Origin: Mucilaginibacter rubeus
Lineage (GTDB): Bacteria; Bacteroidota; Bacteroidia; Sphingobacteriales; Sphingobacteriaceae
Direction of reading: 5' to 3'
Assembly: GCF_003286415.2 (NCBI RefSeq)
Contig: NZ_CP043450.1
Span: 6,510,001-6,574,000, forward strand
Length of the DNA: 64,000 nucleotides
The notes under the pieces were generated by a model, which was not told the DNA's origin, did not search any database, and saw nothing but the letters and a program-made list of their open reading frames with translations. The position numbers and the translations under genes are program-made. Below are positions 51,687-59,844 of this stretch, in pieces; position 1 is the first letter of the stretch, and each line of letters starts with the position of its first letter.

Positions 51687-53321
51687 GTGATTAATGTTAA
51701 TAACATCTCCGTTTCATTTGGCGGAACCACCCTATTTAGCGACGTAACCTTCTCAATAAACGAGAATGATAAGATAGCCCTGATGGGTAAAAATGGCGCC
51801 GGCAAGTCTACCATCCTCAAGATTATTGCCGGTGCGGCTAAACCTACTACCGGCAACGTAACCGGCCCTAAGGATGCCGTAATTGCGTATTTGCCACAAC
51901 ATTTGCTTACTCACGATAACGTAAGCGTTTTTGAGGAAACGATGAAAGCTTTTGATGAGGCCAACCAGATGCAAAAGGAGCTGGACGAAGTAAATGAGCA
52001 ACTCAACATTCGCACCGATTATGACAGTGACGACTACATGAAGCTGATTGAAAAGGTATCGGAACTGAGCGAGAAAGTTTATTCGCAGGAAGAAGTGAAT
52101 TATGATGCAGAGGTAGAAAAGGTATTGAAAGGTTTAGGTTTTGAACGTAAAGACTTTACCCGCCAAACTTCCGAGTTTTCGGGCGGTTGGCGCATGCGCA
52201 TTGAGCTAGCCAAAATTCTGTTAAAGAAACCGGATCTGATCTTGCTGGATGAGCCCACCAACCACATGGATATTGAGAGTATACAATGGCTGGAAGATTT
52301 CCTGGTTAACTCGGCCAGGGCAGTAATGGTTATCTCCCACGACCGTACTTTTGTTGATAATATCACCAATCGTACCATTGAGGTAACCATGGGCCGGATC
52401 TATGATTATAAGGCCAAATACACACATTATCTCCAATTGCGTGCCGAGCGTAGGGTACACCAATTGAAAGCCTACGAGGAGCAGCAACGTTTTATAGCCG
52501 ATAACCAGGAGTTTATAGACCGCTTCAGGGGTACTTACTCAAAAACTTTGCAGGTACAATCGCGCGTGAAAATGCTTGAAAAACTTGAGGTCATCGAGAT
52601 TGATGAAGTTGATACTTCGGCATTGCGATTGAAATTTCCGCCATCGCCACGTTCCGGCCAATACCCGGTAATGGTTGAAGACCTGACAAAAACCTACGGC
52701 GATCACGTGGTGTTCAAGAACGCGGCCATGGTGATTGAGCGCGGCGAAAAAGTGGCTTTTGTAGGTAAAAATGGTGAAGGTAAATCGACCATGATCAAAG
52801 CCATCATGGGCGAAATAGATTTTGAAGGTAGCCTAAAAGTTGGTCACAATGCCAAGATTGGGTACTTTGCCCAAAACCAGGCATCGTTGTTAGATGAGAA
52901 TTTAACCGTATTTGATACCATCGACCAGATCCCATTGAGTGATGGCACAGTAAAGATCAAAGATCTTTTGGGCGCGTTTATGTTCAGCGGCGATGATACT
53001 ACCAAAAAAGTAAAAGTACTTTCAGGAGGTGAGAAAACCCGTTTGGCCATGATCAAGCTGCTGTTGGAACCTGTAAACGTGCTGATCCTGGATGAGCCAA
53101 CCAACCATTTGGACATGAAAACCAAAGATATCATCAAAGATGCCCTAAGAGATTTTGATGGAACGCTGATCCTGGTATCCCACGACCGTGATTTCCTTGA
53201 CGGTCTGGTACAAAAAGTATTTGAGTTTGGCAATAAACGCGTCCGCGAACATTTTGAGGATATCAAAGGATTTTTAGCTTATAAAAAGATGGATAGCTTG
53301 AAGCAGATTGAGCAGGGGTAA
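51687..53321 (+). CDS. ABC-F family ATPase (Uup/YdiF-like housekeeping type)
   Basis: 544 residues from GTG at 51687. Two ABC domains: Walker A GKNGAGKSTILK with signature FSGGWRMRIELAKILL and LDEPTNHMDIESIQWLEDFL, then GKNGEGKSTMIKAIMG with VLSGGEKTRLAMIKLLL and LDEPTNHLDMKTKDI. The linker is long and highly charged and carries QRFIADNQEFIDRFRGTYSKTLQVQSRVKMLEKLE, typical of the ABC-F group present in almost every Bacteroidota genome. It binds the ribosome to regulate translation. It is a core gene inside an otherwise accessory stretch, which helps define the borders of the islands on either side. Confidence 0.92.
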   Translation: MINVNNISVSFGGTTLFSDVTFSINENDKIALMGKNGAGKSTILKIIAGAAKPTTGNVTGPKDAVIAYLPQHLLTHDNVSVFEETMKAFDEANQMQKELDEVNEQLNIRTDYDSDDYMKLIEKVSELSEKVYSQEEVNYDAEVEKVLKGLGFERKDFTRQTSEFSGGWRMRIELAKILLKKPDLILLDEPTNHMDIESIQWLEDFLVNSARAVMVISHDRTFVDNITNRTIEVTMGRIYDYKAKYTHYLQLRAERRVHQLKAYEEQQRFIADNQEFIDRFRGTYSKTLQVQSRVKMLEKLEVIEIDEVDTSALRLKFPPSPRSGQYPVMVEDLTKTYGDHVVFKNAAMVIERGEKVAFVGKNGEGKSTMIKAIMGEIDFEGSLKVGHNAKIGYFAQNQASLLDENLTVFDTIDQIPLSDGTVKIKDLLGAFMFSGDDTTKKVKVLSGGEKTRLAMIKLLLEPVNVLILDEPTNHLDMKTKDIIKDALRDFDGTLILVSHDRDFLDGLVQKVFEFGNKRVREHFEDIKGFLAYKKMDSLKQIEQG

Positions 53322-53350
53322 GATAAGTGCATTTCGCGTGAAAAAGAAAA

Positions 53351-53376
53351 GCCTGCAAATATTTGCAGGCTTTTTG
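53351..53376. terminator. Bidirectional terminator
   Basis: GCCTGCAAAT/ATTTGCAGGC is a perfect 10-bp palindrome flanked by A and T runs. It ends the ABC-F gene and would also lie directly downstream of the decayed tRNA-Arg on the minus strand. Confidence 0.88.
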
Positions 53377-53382
53377 TCTTTT

Positions 53383-53456
53383 AGTACTTCCGACGAGAAT
53401 CGAATAGAGATCTATAGTTTCGGAAACACCGATTCTATTCGCTGAACTATGGTACC
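53383..53456 (-). pseudogene. Decayed tRNA-Arg copy
   Basis: On the minus strand it aligns over its full length with the intact tRNA-Arg(CCT) at 56283-56354: shared D-arm ATAGTTCA-CG-ATAGAAT, anticodon loop region GTTTCCnAAAC and T-loop TTCGATTCTCGTCGG. The T-stem no longer pairs, the anticodon stem has two mismatches, the acceptor stem pairs only partly (GGTAC/GTACT) and the anticodon reads CCG in place of CCT. A 15-base stretch (CCGACGAGAATCGAA) is identical in both copies. Confidence 0.75.
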
Positions 53457-53625
53457 GTTTAGCCCGTGGTAAGCATTATAGCAGAAACGCTCCCCAATTT
53501 GACGATATGTCAATAGAAACACAGCGTGGTGTAAAGTAAAATGAATAGAATTATCTAAATTTACCACATTATTCTTTGGATATTTATTATCCTAATATCA
53601 ATATTTTCAAGCTTTAAAAAGATAT

Positions 53626-54777
53626 ATGGATCAACCTTTCAAATTTTATGAGTTTTTTTGCGGCGGAGGGATGGCAAGGGCTGGCTTAGGAGATAACTGG
53701 GAATGCGTTTTTGCTAATGATATTGATGAAAAAAAAGCCGAAACTTATAAAGCTAATTGGGGCGAGGGTGAAATAAAAATTGACGATATAGCAAATATAA
53801 AAACAGAGAATCTAAGTAATCTGGCTGACCTGACATGGGCGTCTTTTCCCTGTCAGGATTTATCTTCTGCTGGTGCTGGGGCTGGTCTCGAAGGTGCTAG
53901 GTCTGGAACATTCTGGCCTTTTTGGAATCTTATTAAAAAATTGCGTCTGGAGAACAGAGTGCCCAAAATCGTAGTTTTAGAAAATGTTTGTGGAGCTTTA
54001 ACTTCACATGAGGGTAAAGACTTCTCCGCAATTTGCAGTGCTATGCAAAAAGAAAATTATCTTTTTGGGGCTGTGGTCGTAGACGCAGTTGACTTTCTGC
54101 CACAGTCAAGGCCTAGATTGTTCTTTATAGGCGTACAAAAAGATTTGATTGATGTTTCATTTCTGACAAGGACAGAGCCTGATTCGAAATGGCATACAAA
54201 AGCGCTAATTAACGCACAAAAAAAATTGGAAGAGGCTGCAAAAAAATCATGGATTTGGTGGAATATTCCTTATCCTACAAAGAGAAAAAGCACTTTATTA
54301 GATTGCATAGAAGAAAACCCTGAAAGTGTTAAGTGGCATTCTCCTGCGGAAACACAACGATTGATTAGTTTAATGAGCCGCGCTAACCTATCTAAGCTGC
54401 AAAAGGTTAAAGAATTTGGAAAGCCCAAAATAGGGACTATATATAAGCGCACAAGAAAAGACGAGAACGGGAATAAAGTACAACGTGCTGAAGTAAGATT
54501 TGATAATATTTCGGGATGCTTGAGAACACCCTCAGGTGGGTCTAGTCGCCAAATAATGATCTTTGTTGATAACGAATCTGTTCAATCTAGGTTAATTTCG
54601 GCAAGAGAAACTGCAAGGTTAATGGGATTGCCGGATGACTATAGGCTTCCCCCAAAATATAATGACGCTTATCATTTAACAGGTGACGGTGTGGTTGTAC
54701 CTGTTGTTAGTTTTTTAAGTCGACATGTTTTAGAACCGATTCTTTTAAACCTTAAGAAATCCCAAAAAGCAGCTTGA
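53626..54777 (+). CDS. dcm: DNA (cytosine-5) methyltransferase
   Basis: 383 residues. Motif I FYEFFCGGGMARAGLG, motif IV with the catalytic Cys SFPCQDLSSAG (Cys76), motif VI VVLENVCG (119-121 ENV), motif VIII QSRPRLFFIG and, after the target-recognition region, motifs IX/X with LISARETARLMGLPDDY and GDGVVVPVVSFL. It methylates C5 of cytosine in a sequence set by residues about 190-310, which cannot be predicted here. It is the modification gene of the cassette with the DUF4928 gene it overlaps and the vsr remnant. 'dcm' is a generic symbol. Confidence 0.93.
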   Translation: MDQPFKFYEFFCGGGMARAGLGDNWECVFANDIDEKKAETYKANWGEGEIKIDDIANIKTENLSNLADLTWASFPCQDLSSAGAGAGLEGARSGTFWPFWNLIKKLRLENRVPKIVVLENVCGALTSHEGKDFSAICSAMQKENYLFGAVVVDAVDFLPQSRPRLFFIGVQKDLIDVSFLTRTEPDSKWHTKALINAQKKLEEAAKKSWIWWNIPYPTKRKSTLLDCIEENPESVKWHSPAETQRLISLMSRANLSKLQKVKEFGKPKIGTIYKRTRKDENGNKVQRAEVRFDNISGCLRTPSGGSSRQIMIFVDNESVQSRLISARETARLMGLPDDYRLPPKYNDAYHLTGDGVVVPVVSFLSRHVLEPILLNLKKSQKAA

Positions 54778-54779
54778 GC

Positions 54780-55700
54780 ATGTCAACACTAAATAGCGAA
54801 TTGGATAGGTTTTACGTAGATCATAAATTTAATTCCAAAGGAAAACTTAGCGTCGCTTTGGTGATAACAGAGCATGCAAAAAAAAGAGGGCTACCATTAG
54901 ATGCAGAATTGCTATTGACAGAAGGAGGGGGACAGGTTTACGGATTAGGAAAAGGTGCGGTTCAAAGTATATTGGCAAGACATGGTATCGATAAAGTATT
55001 GGCGCAAGAGGGAGGCCGAACCAGCCGTGGTAGTATTGGCAATATGCGTGAATATGTAGGGTTTCTGAACACATTTTCGGAGAATGAACTCGAGGTTATC
55101 GAACGTTTTTGGATCGAAAAGGTAAAAATATTTTTCTCAGGTAAACCTCTCAAGATTAGACTAGACAATTCTCAAAGCTTGAGAAGTATGATTAGGGATC
55201 TAATTCAACAGGCGGAATCTCGTCAAAAAGATTCGCAGGGTGTATATTATGTGGGTGCTATTTTGCAACACCTTGTTGGAGCAAAATTAGATTGTGCTTT
55301 AGGTATCGGGCATTTTTCTCATAACAGTTTTTCCACTTCGGATGCGCAGACCGGAAGAAATGGTGATTTCTTTATTGGCAATGTCGCTTTACATGTAACA
55401 ACTTCTCCTACAGAATCGATCATTTCTCGCTGTCAGGATAACTTAGAAAGGGGACATCGTCCTATAATAGTGACTACCAAAAGAGGAATAACCTTAGCCG
55501 AGGGACTTGCAGAAAACGCGAATCTGGCTGCCAGGATTGATGTTTTTGAAATCGAACAATTTATTGCACTTAATCTTTATGAGTTTGCGAAGTTTGATGA
55601 GCGAGGTAGAACTATTGCGGTTAGTGATCTTGTAGGCAAGTATAACGAGATTGTTATGCAATTTGAAACTGATCCAAGTTTGCTTATCGAACTTCAATAA
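54780..55700 (+). CDS. DUF4928 protein, probable restriction endonuclease
   Basis: 306 residues from ATG at 54780, two bases past the methyltransferase stop; a TTG at 54774 overlapping that stop is possible. The N-terminal LNSELDRFYVDHKFNSKGKLSVALVITEHAKKRGLPL is the DUF4928 opening seen in proteins encoded beside C5 methyltransferases. A possible nuclease-type core lies around YVGAILQHLVGAKLDCALG and the NGDFFIGNVALHVTTSP segment, where D-F-x-x-x-x-x-x-x-H/V resembles a PD-(D/E)xK-like beta strand. Restriction function is inferred from context, not shown. Confidence 0.7.
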   Translation: MSTLNSELDRFYVDHKFNSKGKLSVALVITEHAKKRGLPLDAELLLTEGGGQVYGLGKGAVQSILARHGIDKVLAQEGGRTSRGSIGNMREYVGFLNTFSENELEVIERFWIEKVKIFFSGKPLKIRLDNSQSLRSMIRDLIQQAESRQKDSQGVYYVGAILQHLVGAKLDCALGIGHFSHNSFSTSDAQTGRNGDFFIGNVALHVTTSPTESIISRCQDNLERGHRPIIVTTKRGITLAEGLAENANLAARIDVFEIEQFIALNLYEFAKFDERGRTIAVSDLVGKYNEIVMQFETDPSLLIELQ

Positions 55701-56104
55701 GTGAAGGAAACGAAGGAAAAAAGAAGTCGCATCATGCGGGCGGTCAAATCTAAAAACACTGCCCCAGAAATACTTGTCAGGAAACTTATTTACAAACTGG
55801 GCTATAGATATCGCCTCCATAACGTCAGTTTACCAGGCAAGCCGGATATCATATTTACCAAAAGGAAAAAAGTGATATTTATTCATGGATGTTTTGGCAT
55901 GGTCATTATTGTGCAGGGGGTAATAGGATACCTGCCAGCAACACAGAATACTGGGTTCAAAAAATTGAAAAAAATAGATCCCGTGATAATCTAGCACTCA
56001 AACTGCTCGAACAGGATGGCTGGAAAGTCCTTATCTTATGGGAGTGCGAACTAAAAAATATGGACTCATTAAAGAAACTAATCATAGCATTTCTTCAATT
56101 CTAA
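55701..56104 (+). pseudogene. vsr: Very short patch repair endonuclease (vsr), frameshifted
   Basis: GTG start (55701), directly after the DUF4928 gene's stop. The first part (KETKEKRSRIMRAVKSKNTAPEILVRKLIYKLGYRYRLHN, then LPGKPDIIFTKRKKVIFIHGCF) is a good Vsr N-terminus including the metal-binding FIHGCFWHGH region. At the T-run 55892-55895 the frame shifts: one T is missing, so the WHGH motif and the remainder (CAGGNRIPASNTEYWVQKI, then NLALKLLEQDGWKVLILWECEL) continue in the next frame to 56104. Vsr cuts at T:G mismatches caused by deamination of 5-methylcytosine. The break could be real or an assembly error in the homopolymer. Confidence 0.85.
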
Positions 56105-56241
56105 TACAAGAATATCTGTAGCTTATTCTGTCCAATAAAGTGTTTTAACTTAAAAATAGCCAATTATATAGATATTTCAAAGCAATTTAAGAGTTGCTTT
56201 CTTCCCATGCAAACGAAAAAACCAATAATATTTTCACAAAA

Positions 56242-56272
56242 AAGCCTTCAGACTTCCGTCTAAAGGCTTTTG
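56242..56272. terminator. Terminator between vsr and tRNA-Arg
   Basis: AAAGCCT...AGAC / GTCT...AGGCTTT stem with loop TTCC. It lies downstream of tRNA-Arg on the minus strand, as the terminator at 53351 does for the decayed copy. Confidence 0.8.
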
Positions 56273-56282
56273 ACTTAAAATG

Positions 56283-56354
56283 TGGTCCCGACGAGAATCG
56301 AACTCATATCTAGAGTTTAGGAAACTCCTATTCTATCCGTTGAACTACGGGACC
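56283..56354 (-). tRNA. tRNA-Arg (anticodon CCT)
   Basis: On the minus strand: acceptor GGTCCCG/CGGGACC, D-arm GTTC/GAAT, anticodon stem GGAGT/ACTCT with loop TTCCTAA (anticodon CCT), T-arm ATGAG-TTCGATT-CTCGT and discriminator A. The fold is canonical. It decodes AGG. It is the intact copy of the pair that borders the restriction cassette. Confidence 0.93.
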
Positions 56355-56492
56355 GTTTAAAGATCAACCTTAAAAAGGCTGATCTTTTATTTAGTTTGCA
56401 AAGGTGCAATTTTTCATTGAAAAATCACACCTTAAAATTCAAAATTTAAAACAGACTTCATTTGCACATCTGCACATTTGAAACCTGCACAT

Positions 56493-58565
56493 TTAGCGAA
56501 TTACCGCGCCGTTGTGGAAATCTTCGGTTGGGGCAACAAAGCTAAGTTTGCCTTCGCTGTTTTCGGCCATCAGGATCATACCTTGCGATACAATGCCTTT
56601 GATCTCCCTTGGCTCCAGGTTTACCAGGATACTCACTTTTTGCCCGATGATGTTTTCCGGTTCGTAGTATTCGGCAATGCCCGATACTACGGTGCGCTCG
56701 TCAATGCCGGTGTCAATGGTCAGTTTCAGCAGCTTTTTGGTTTTTGCAACTTTCTCAGCGGCTAAAATAGTACCGGTACGGATATCCATGGTAGCAAAGG
56801 TTTCGTAATTAACGTTTTCCTTTGCAGGCTGCACATCTGCCGATTTTGGCGGAACGGCAGCGGCTTTTTTATCTGATAGTTTTTTAAGCTGAGCTTCAAT
56901 CACATCATCCTCTACCTTTTCAAACAACAAAGCCGCAGGGTTTAACTGGTGACCATTGTTGAAATACATTTCCTGATCATAAGCTATCGGCTCGTTAGGC
57001 AGATTAAGCATGGTGATGATCTTTTTAGCTGTAGCCGGTAAAAACGCCTGTGCTGCAGTAGCTAAATGACCAATCAGCACCAAACAGTTGTGCAGCGCTT
57101 CTTTGGCGGCGGCAGGATCTGTTTTGATAGTTTTCCATGGCTCTTTTTCGGTCAGGTAGCGGTTACCTAAGCGGGCCATATCCATTACGGCCTGCAACGC
57201 CTGGCGGTAACGGTAAGCTTCAAGGTTCTTCTCTATCTCATCGTAATATTCGCCAATTCCGGTGCTGAGGCTTTCGTCGGTAAATTCAATCCTGTCGGCA
57301 TCCGCCTCAATTTTACCGTCGTAAAACTTGTGCATCAGTATCATTACCCTGTTCACGAAGTTACCCAGAATAGCCACCAGTTCATTATTTACACGGGCCT
57401 GGTAATCTTTCCAGGTAAATTCGCTGTCGCTGGTTTCGGGCAGGATTGATGTCAGCACATAGCGCAGTTCATCCTGTTTGCCCGGAAACTCTTCCAGGTA
57501 TTCATGCAGCCAAACGGCGTGGTTACGCGAGGTAGAAAGTTTATCACCTTCCAAATTCAAAAACTCGTTGGCCGGCACGTTTTGAGGCAAAATATATTCG
57601 CCGTGAGCGTGCAATATAGAAGGGAAAATAATACAGTGGAAAACGATGTTATCCTTGCCGATAAAATGCAGCAGACAAGCATCATCCTGCTCGTCAGCCT
57701 GCTTTTTCCAGTATAATTTCCAGTCTTTTTTATTATCAATAGCCCATTGCTTGGTGGCCGAAATGTAGCCGATAGGTGCATCCATCCACACGTAAAGCTT
57801 TTTACCTTTAGCTTCGGCTAAGGGTACATCAATACCCCAGTCAAGGTCACGGGTCATGGAGCGTGGTTGCAGGCCCGATTTTAGCCATGATTTACACTGG
57901 CCAAAAACATTCACTTTCCAGCTGCCTTCCTTCTCGTCAATCCATTGCTCCAACCATGGCTGGTATTTATCTAACGGCAGGTACCAGTGCTTGGTCGATT
58001 TCAATACCGGGGTCTTACCGCTCAGGGTTGATATCGGGTTGATCAGGTCGGTTGGGTTAAGGGAGGTACCACAACGTTCGCATTGGTCGCCATAGGCATT
58101 TTCATTGCCGCAATTTGGGCAGGTACCTATGATATAACGGTCGGCCAAAAACTGCTGGAAATCCTCATCAAAATACTGATCAGAAAATTTCTCAACAAAC
58201 TCATCCTTTTCGTACAGGTTCAGGAAAAACTCCTGGCTCAGTTCATGATGAATAGGCGACGAGGTACGATGATAAATATCAAAAGCGATCCCGAACTCTT
58301 CAAAACTCTCTTTTATTTGCTTGTGATATTTGTCAATAATAGCCTGTGGGGTAGTATCTTCTTTTTTGGCTTTGATGGTAATGGCCGCGCCATGCTCATC
58401 CGAGCCGCATATATACACTACATCCTTCTTTTTTAGCCTTAAATACCGCACAAAAATATCTGCCGGAAGATATGCACCGGCAAGGTGACCAATATGTAAG
58501 GGGCCGTTGGCATAAGGCAGGGCCGATGTAATGGTGAATCGTTTATATTTGTTGAGTTGTGACAT
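56493..58565 (-). CDS. metG: Methionyl-tRNA synthetase with C-terminal tRNA-binding domain
   Basis: 690 residues from ATG at 58565; a longer reading is excluded because a promoter TATCTTTG lies upstream of it at 58592-58599. Charges tRNA-Met. HIGH motif at residues 24-27 (GPLHIGHL), zinc-binding CPNCGNENAYGDQCERCG (about 149-166), KMSKS equivalent KLSTSR (about 343), and an anticodon-binding helical domain. The last 110 residues form the EMAP/Trbp111-like OB fold (FATMDIRTGTILAAEKV to GMILMAEN). Core single gene. Confidence 0.97.
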   Translation of the reverse strand: MSQLNKYKRFTITSALPYANGPLHIGHLAGAYLPADIFVRYLRLKKKDVVYICGSDEHGAAITIKAKKEDTTPQAIIDKYHKQIKESFEEFGIAFDIYHRTSSPIHHELSQEFFLNLYEKDEFVEKFSDQYFDEDFQQFLADRYIIGTCPNCGNENAYGDQCERCGTSLNPTDLINPISTLSGKTPVLKSTKHWYLPLDKYQPWLEQWIDEKEGSWKVNVFGQCKSWLKSGLQPRSMTRDLDWGIDVPLAEAKGKKLYVWMDAPIGYISATKQWAIDNKKDWKLYWKKQADEQDDACLLHFIGKDNIVFHCIIFPSILHAHGEYILPQNVPANEFLNLEGDKLSTSRNHAVWLHEYLEEFPGKQDELRYVLTSILPETSDSEFTWKDYQARVNNELVAILGNFVNRVMILMHKFYDGKIEADADRIEFTDESLSTGIGEYYDEIEKNLEAYRYRQALQAVMDMARLGNRYLTEKEPWKTIKTDPAAAKEALHNCLVLIGHLATAAQAFLPATAKKIITMLNLPNEPIAYDQEMYFNNGHQLNPAALLFEKVEDDVIEAQLKKLSDKKAAAVPPKSADVQPAKENVNYETFATMDIRTGTILAAEKVAKTKKLLKLTIDTGIDERTVVSGIAEYYEPENIIGQKVSILVNLEPREIKGIVSQGMILMAENSEGKLSFVAPTEDFHNGAVIR

Positions 58566-58591
58566 TAAATATCGCCTTGGTAAATAGTGTG

Positions 58592-58599
58592 CAAAGATA
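58592..58599 (-). promoter_or_regulatory. -7 promoter element of metG
   Basis: On the minus strand TATCTTTG, a perfect TAnnTTTG, about 27 bases before the ATG. Confidence 0.6.
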
Positions 58600-58703
58600 A
58601 TTGATTTAAGTGGGAAAAATGCCCGAACCGTGATGCTCATGATTTAAGGATTTCCTGATTTTTTGTCTCTTATTATCAAGGTAATCGTTCAATCTTTAAA
58701 ATC

Positions 58704-59606
58704 ATGGTTCAAACTCACCCACCTTACCTTAAAAAAGGCGATAAAATTGCCATTACCTGCCCGGCAAAAAAGCTGCCTAATCCTATGACAGATGCCATTG
58801 CGCTGTTGCAAAGCTGGGGATTAGAAGTTGTATTAGGCGATACGGTGGAAGCTTCGTTTCACCAATTTGCAGGGGATGATGATTTCAGGGCGGCCGATAT
58901 GCAGCGTTTTGTTGATGATGACAGTATCAAAGCCATTATAGCGGCTCGTGGCGGCTACGGAACGGTTAGGATGATTGACAAAGTTGATTTCAGTCGCTTT
59001 GCACAAAATCCTAAATGGCTCATTGGTTTTAGCGATATCACAATTCTGCATTCTCATCTGTTTACCAACTATGGAGCGCAAACCATCCACGGGCAAATGC
59101 CGGTTAATATTCCCGACGCATCCAAACATTCGATAGATACTTTAAGGCGGGCCCTCTTTGGCGAAGAGTTAAGCTATGAATTTACAACACACGATACCAA
59201 CAAGCCCGGCGAGGCTACAGGCATTATAATCGGCGGTAATTTATCCTTATTGGTAGCATCTGCGGGTTCAGTATCTGATTTAGACTATGTCGGAAAAATT
59301 CTGTTTATAGAAGATGTGGGCGAATACCTTTATTCGGTAGATAGAATGCTGCGGATGTTGGACAGGGCCGGTAAATTAAAAAGCCTTGCCGGTTTGGTAG
59401 TGGGCGGTTTTACAGATATTAAAGATAATGATATCCCCTTCGGCCAATCTGTGCCACAGATAGTGATGGATATTGTAAAAGGCTATGATTACCCGGTATG
59501 TTTTGATTTCTCGGCAGGGCATATCCCGGATAATAATAGTTTAGTATTAGGACGCGAGGTTGGCTTGCAGGTAGATGAAAAGCAGGCGAGGTTGTGGTTT
59601 AAGTAA
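58704..59606 (+). CDS. LD-carboxypeptidase (peptidase S66)
   Basis: 300 residues, no signal peptide, hence cytosolic. It removes the terminal D-Ala from murein tetrapeptides during recycling. Family features: PPYLKKGDKIAITCPA start, RGGYGTVRMID, nucleophile region LIGFSDITILHSHL (Ser), ILFIEDVGEYLYSVDRMLRML (Glu of the Ser-Glu-His triad) and DFSAGHIPDNNSLVLG (His). Divergent from metG; followed by a family A repeat. Confidence 0.93.
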   Translation: MVQTHPPYLKKGDKIAITCPAKKLPNPMTDAIALLQSWGLEVVLGDTVEASFHQFAGDDDFRAADMQRFVDDDSIKAIIAARGGYGTVRMIDKVDFSRFAQNPKWLIGFSDITILHSHLFTNYGAQTIHGQMPVNIPDASKHSIDTLRRALFGEELSYEFTTHDTNKPGEATGIIIGGNLSLLVASAGSVSDLDYVGKILFIEDVGEYLYSVDRMLRMLDRAGKLKSLAGLVVGGFTDIKDNDIPFGQSVPQIVMDIVKGYDYPVCFDFSAGHIPDNNSLVLGREVGLQVDEKQARLWFK

Positions 59607-59628
59607 GCCTCAAGCAGTCTTTAAAAAA

Positions 59629-59772
59629 ATGTCATTTCGACGAACGGGAGGGTTGTGTGTAACGGCGTGAGGAGAAATCTTATACGCCAAGTACGGTGGC
59701 CTGCAAAGCGTATAAGATTTCTCTTTCGCCCCGGCGCTCGTTCTCCCGCCCGCAGCTCTATCGAAATGACAT
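59629..59772. repeat. Dispersed palindromic repeat, family A, copy 2
   Basis: It begins ATGTCATTTCGA and ends TCGAAATGACAT, with inner arms GAGAAATCTTATACGCC and GCGTATAAGATTTCTC. The block from TATAAGATTTCTC through CTCGTTCTCCCGCCCGC is identical in the copy at 1113-1260. It fills most of the gap between the carboxypeptidase and exonuclease genes. Confidence 0.9.
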
Positions 59773-59844
59773 CGTTTTTGAGTTTTTAAACTCCCCTTTA
59801 GGGGCTGGGGGCAAACCAATTTGCTTATCAGTAGTTTATACATC

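Noticed and set aside
53383..53456. Functional tRNA-Arg(CCG)
   Set aside because: The T-stem cannot pair, the anticodon stem has two mismatches and the acceptor stem is only partly paired, so it is treated as a decayed copy.
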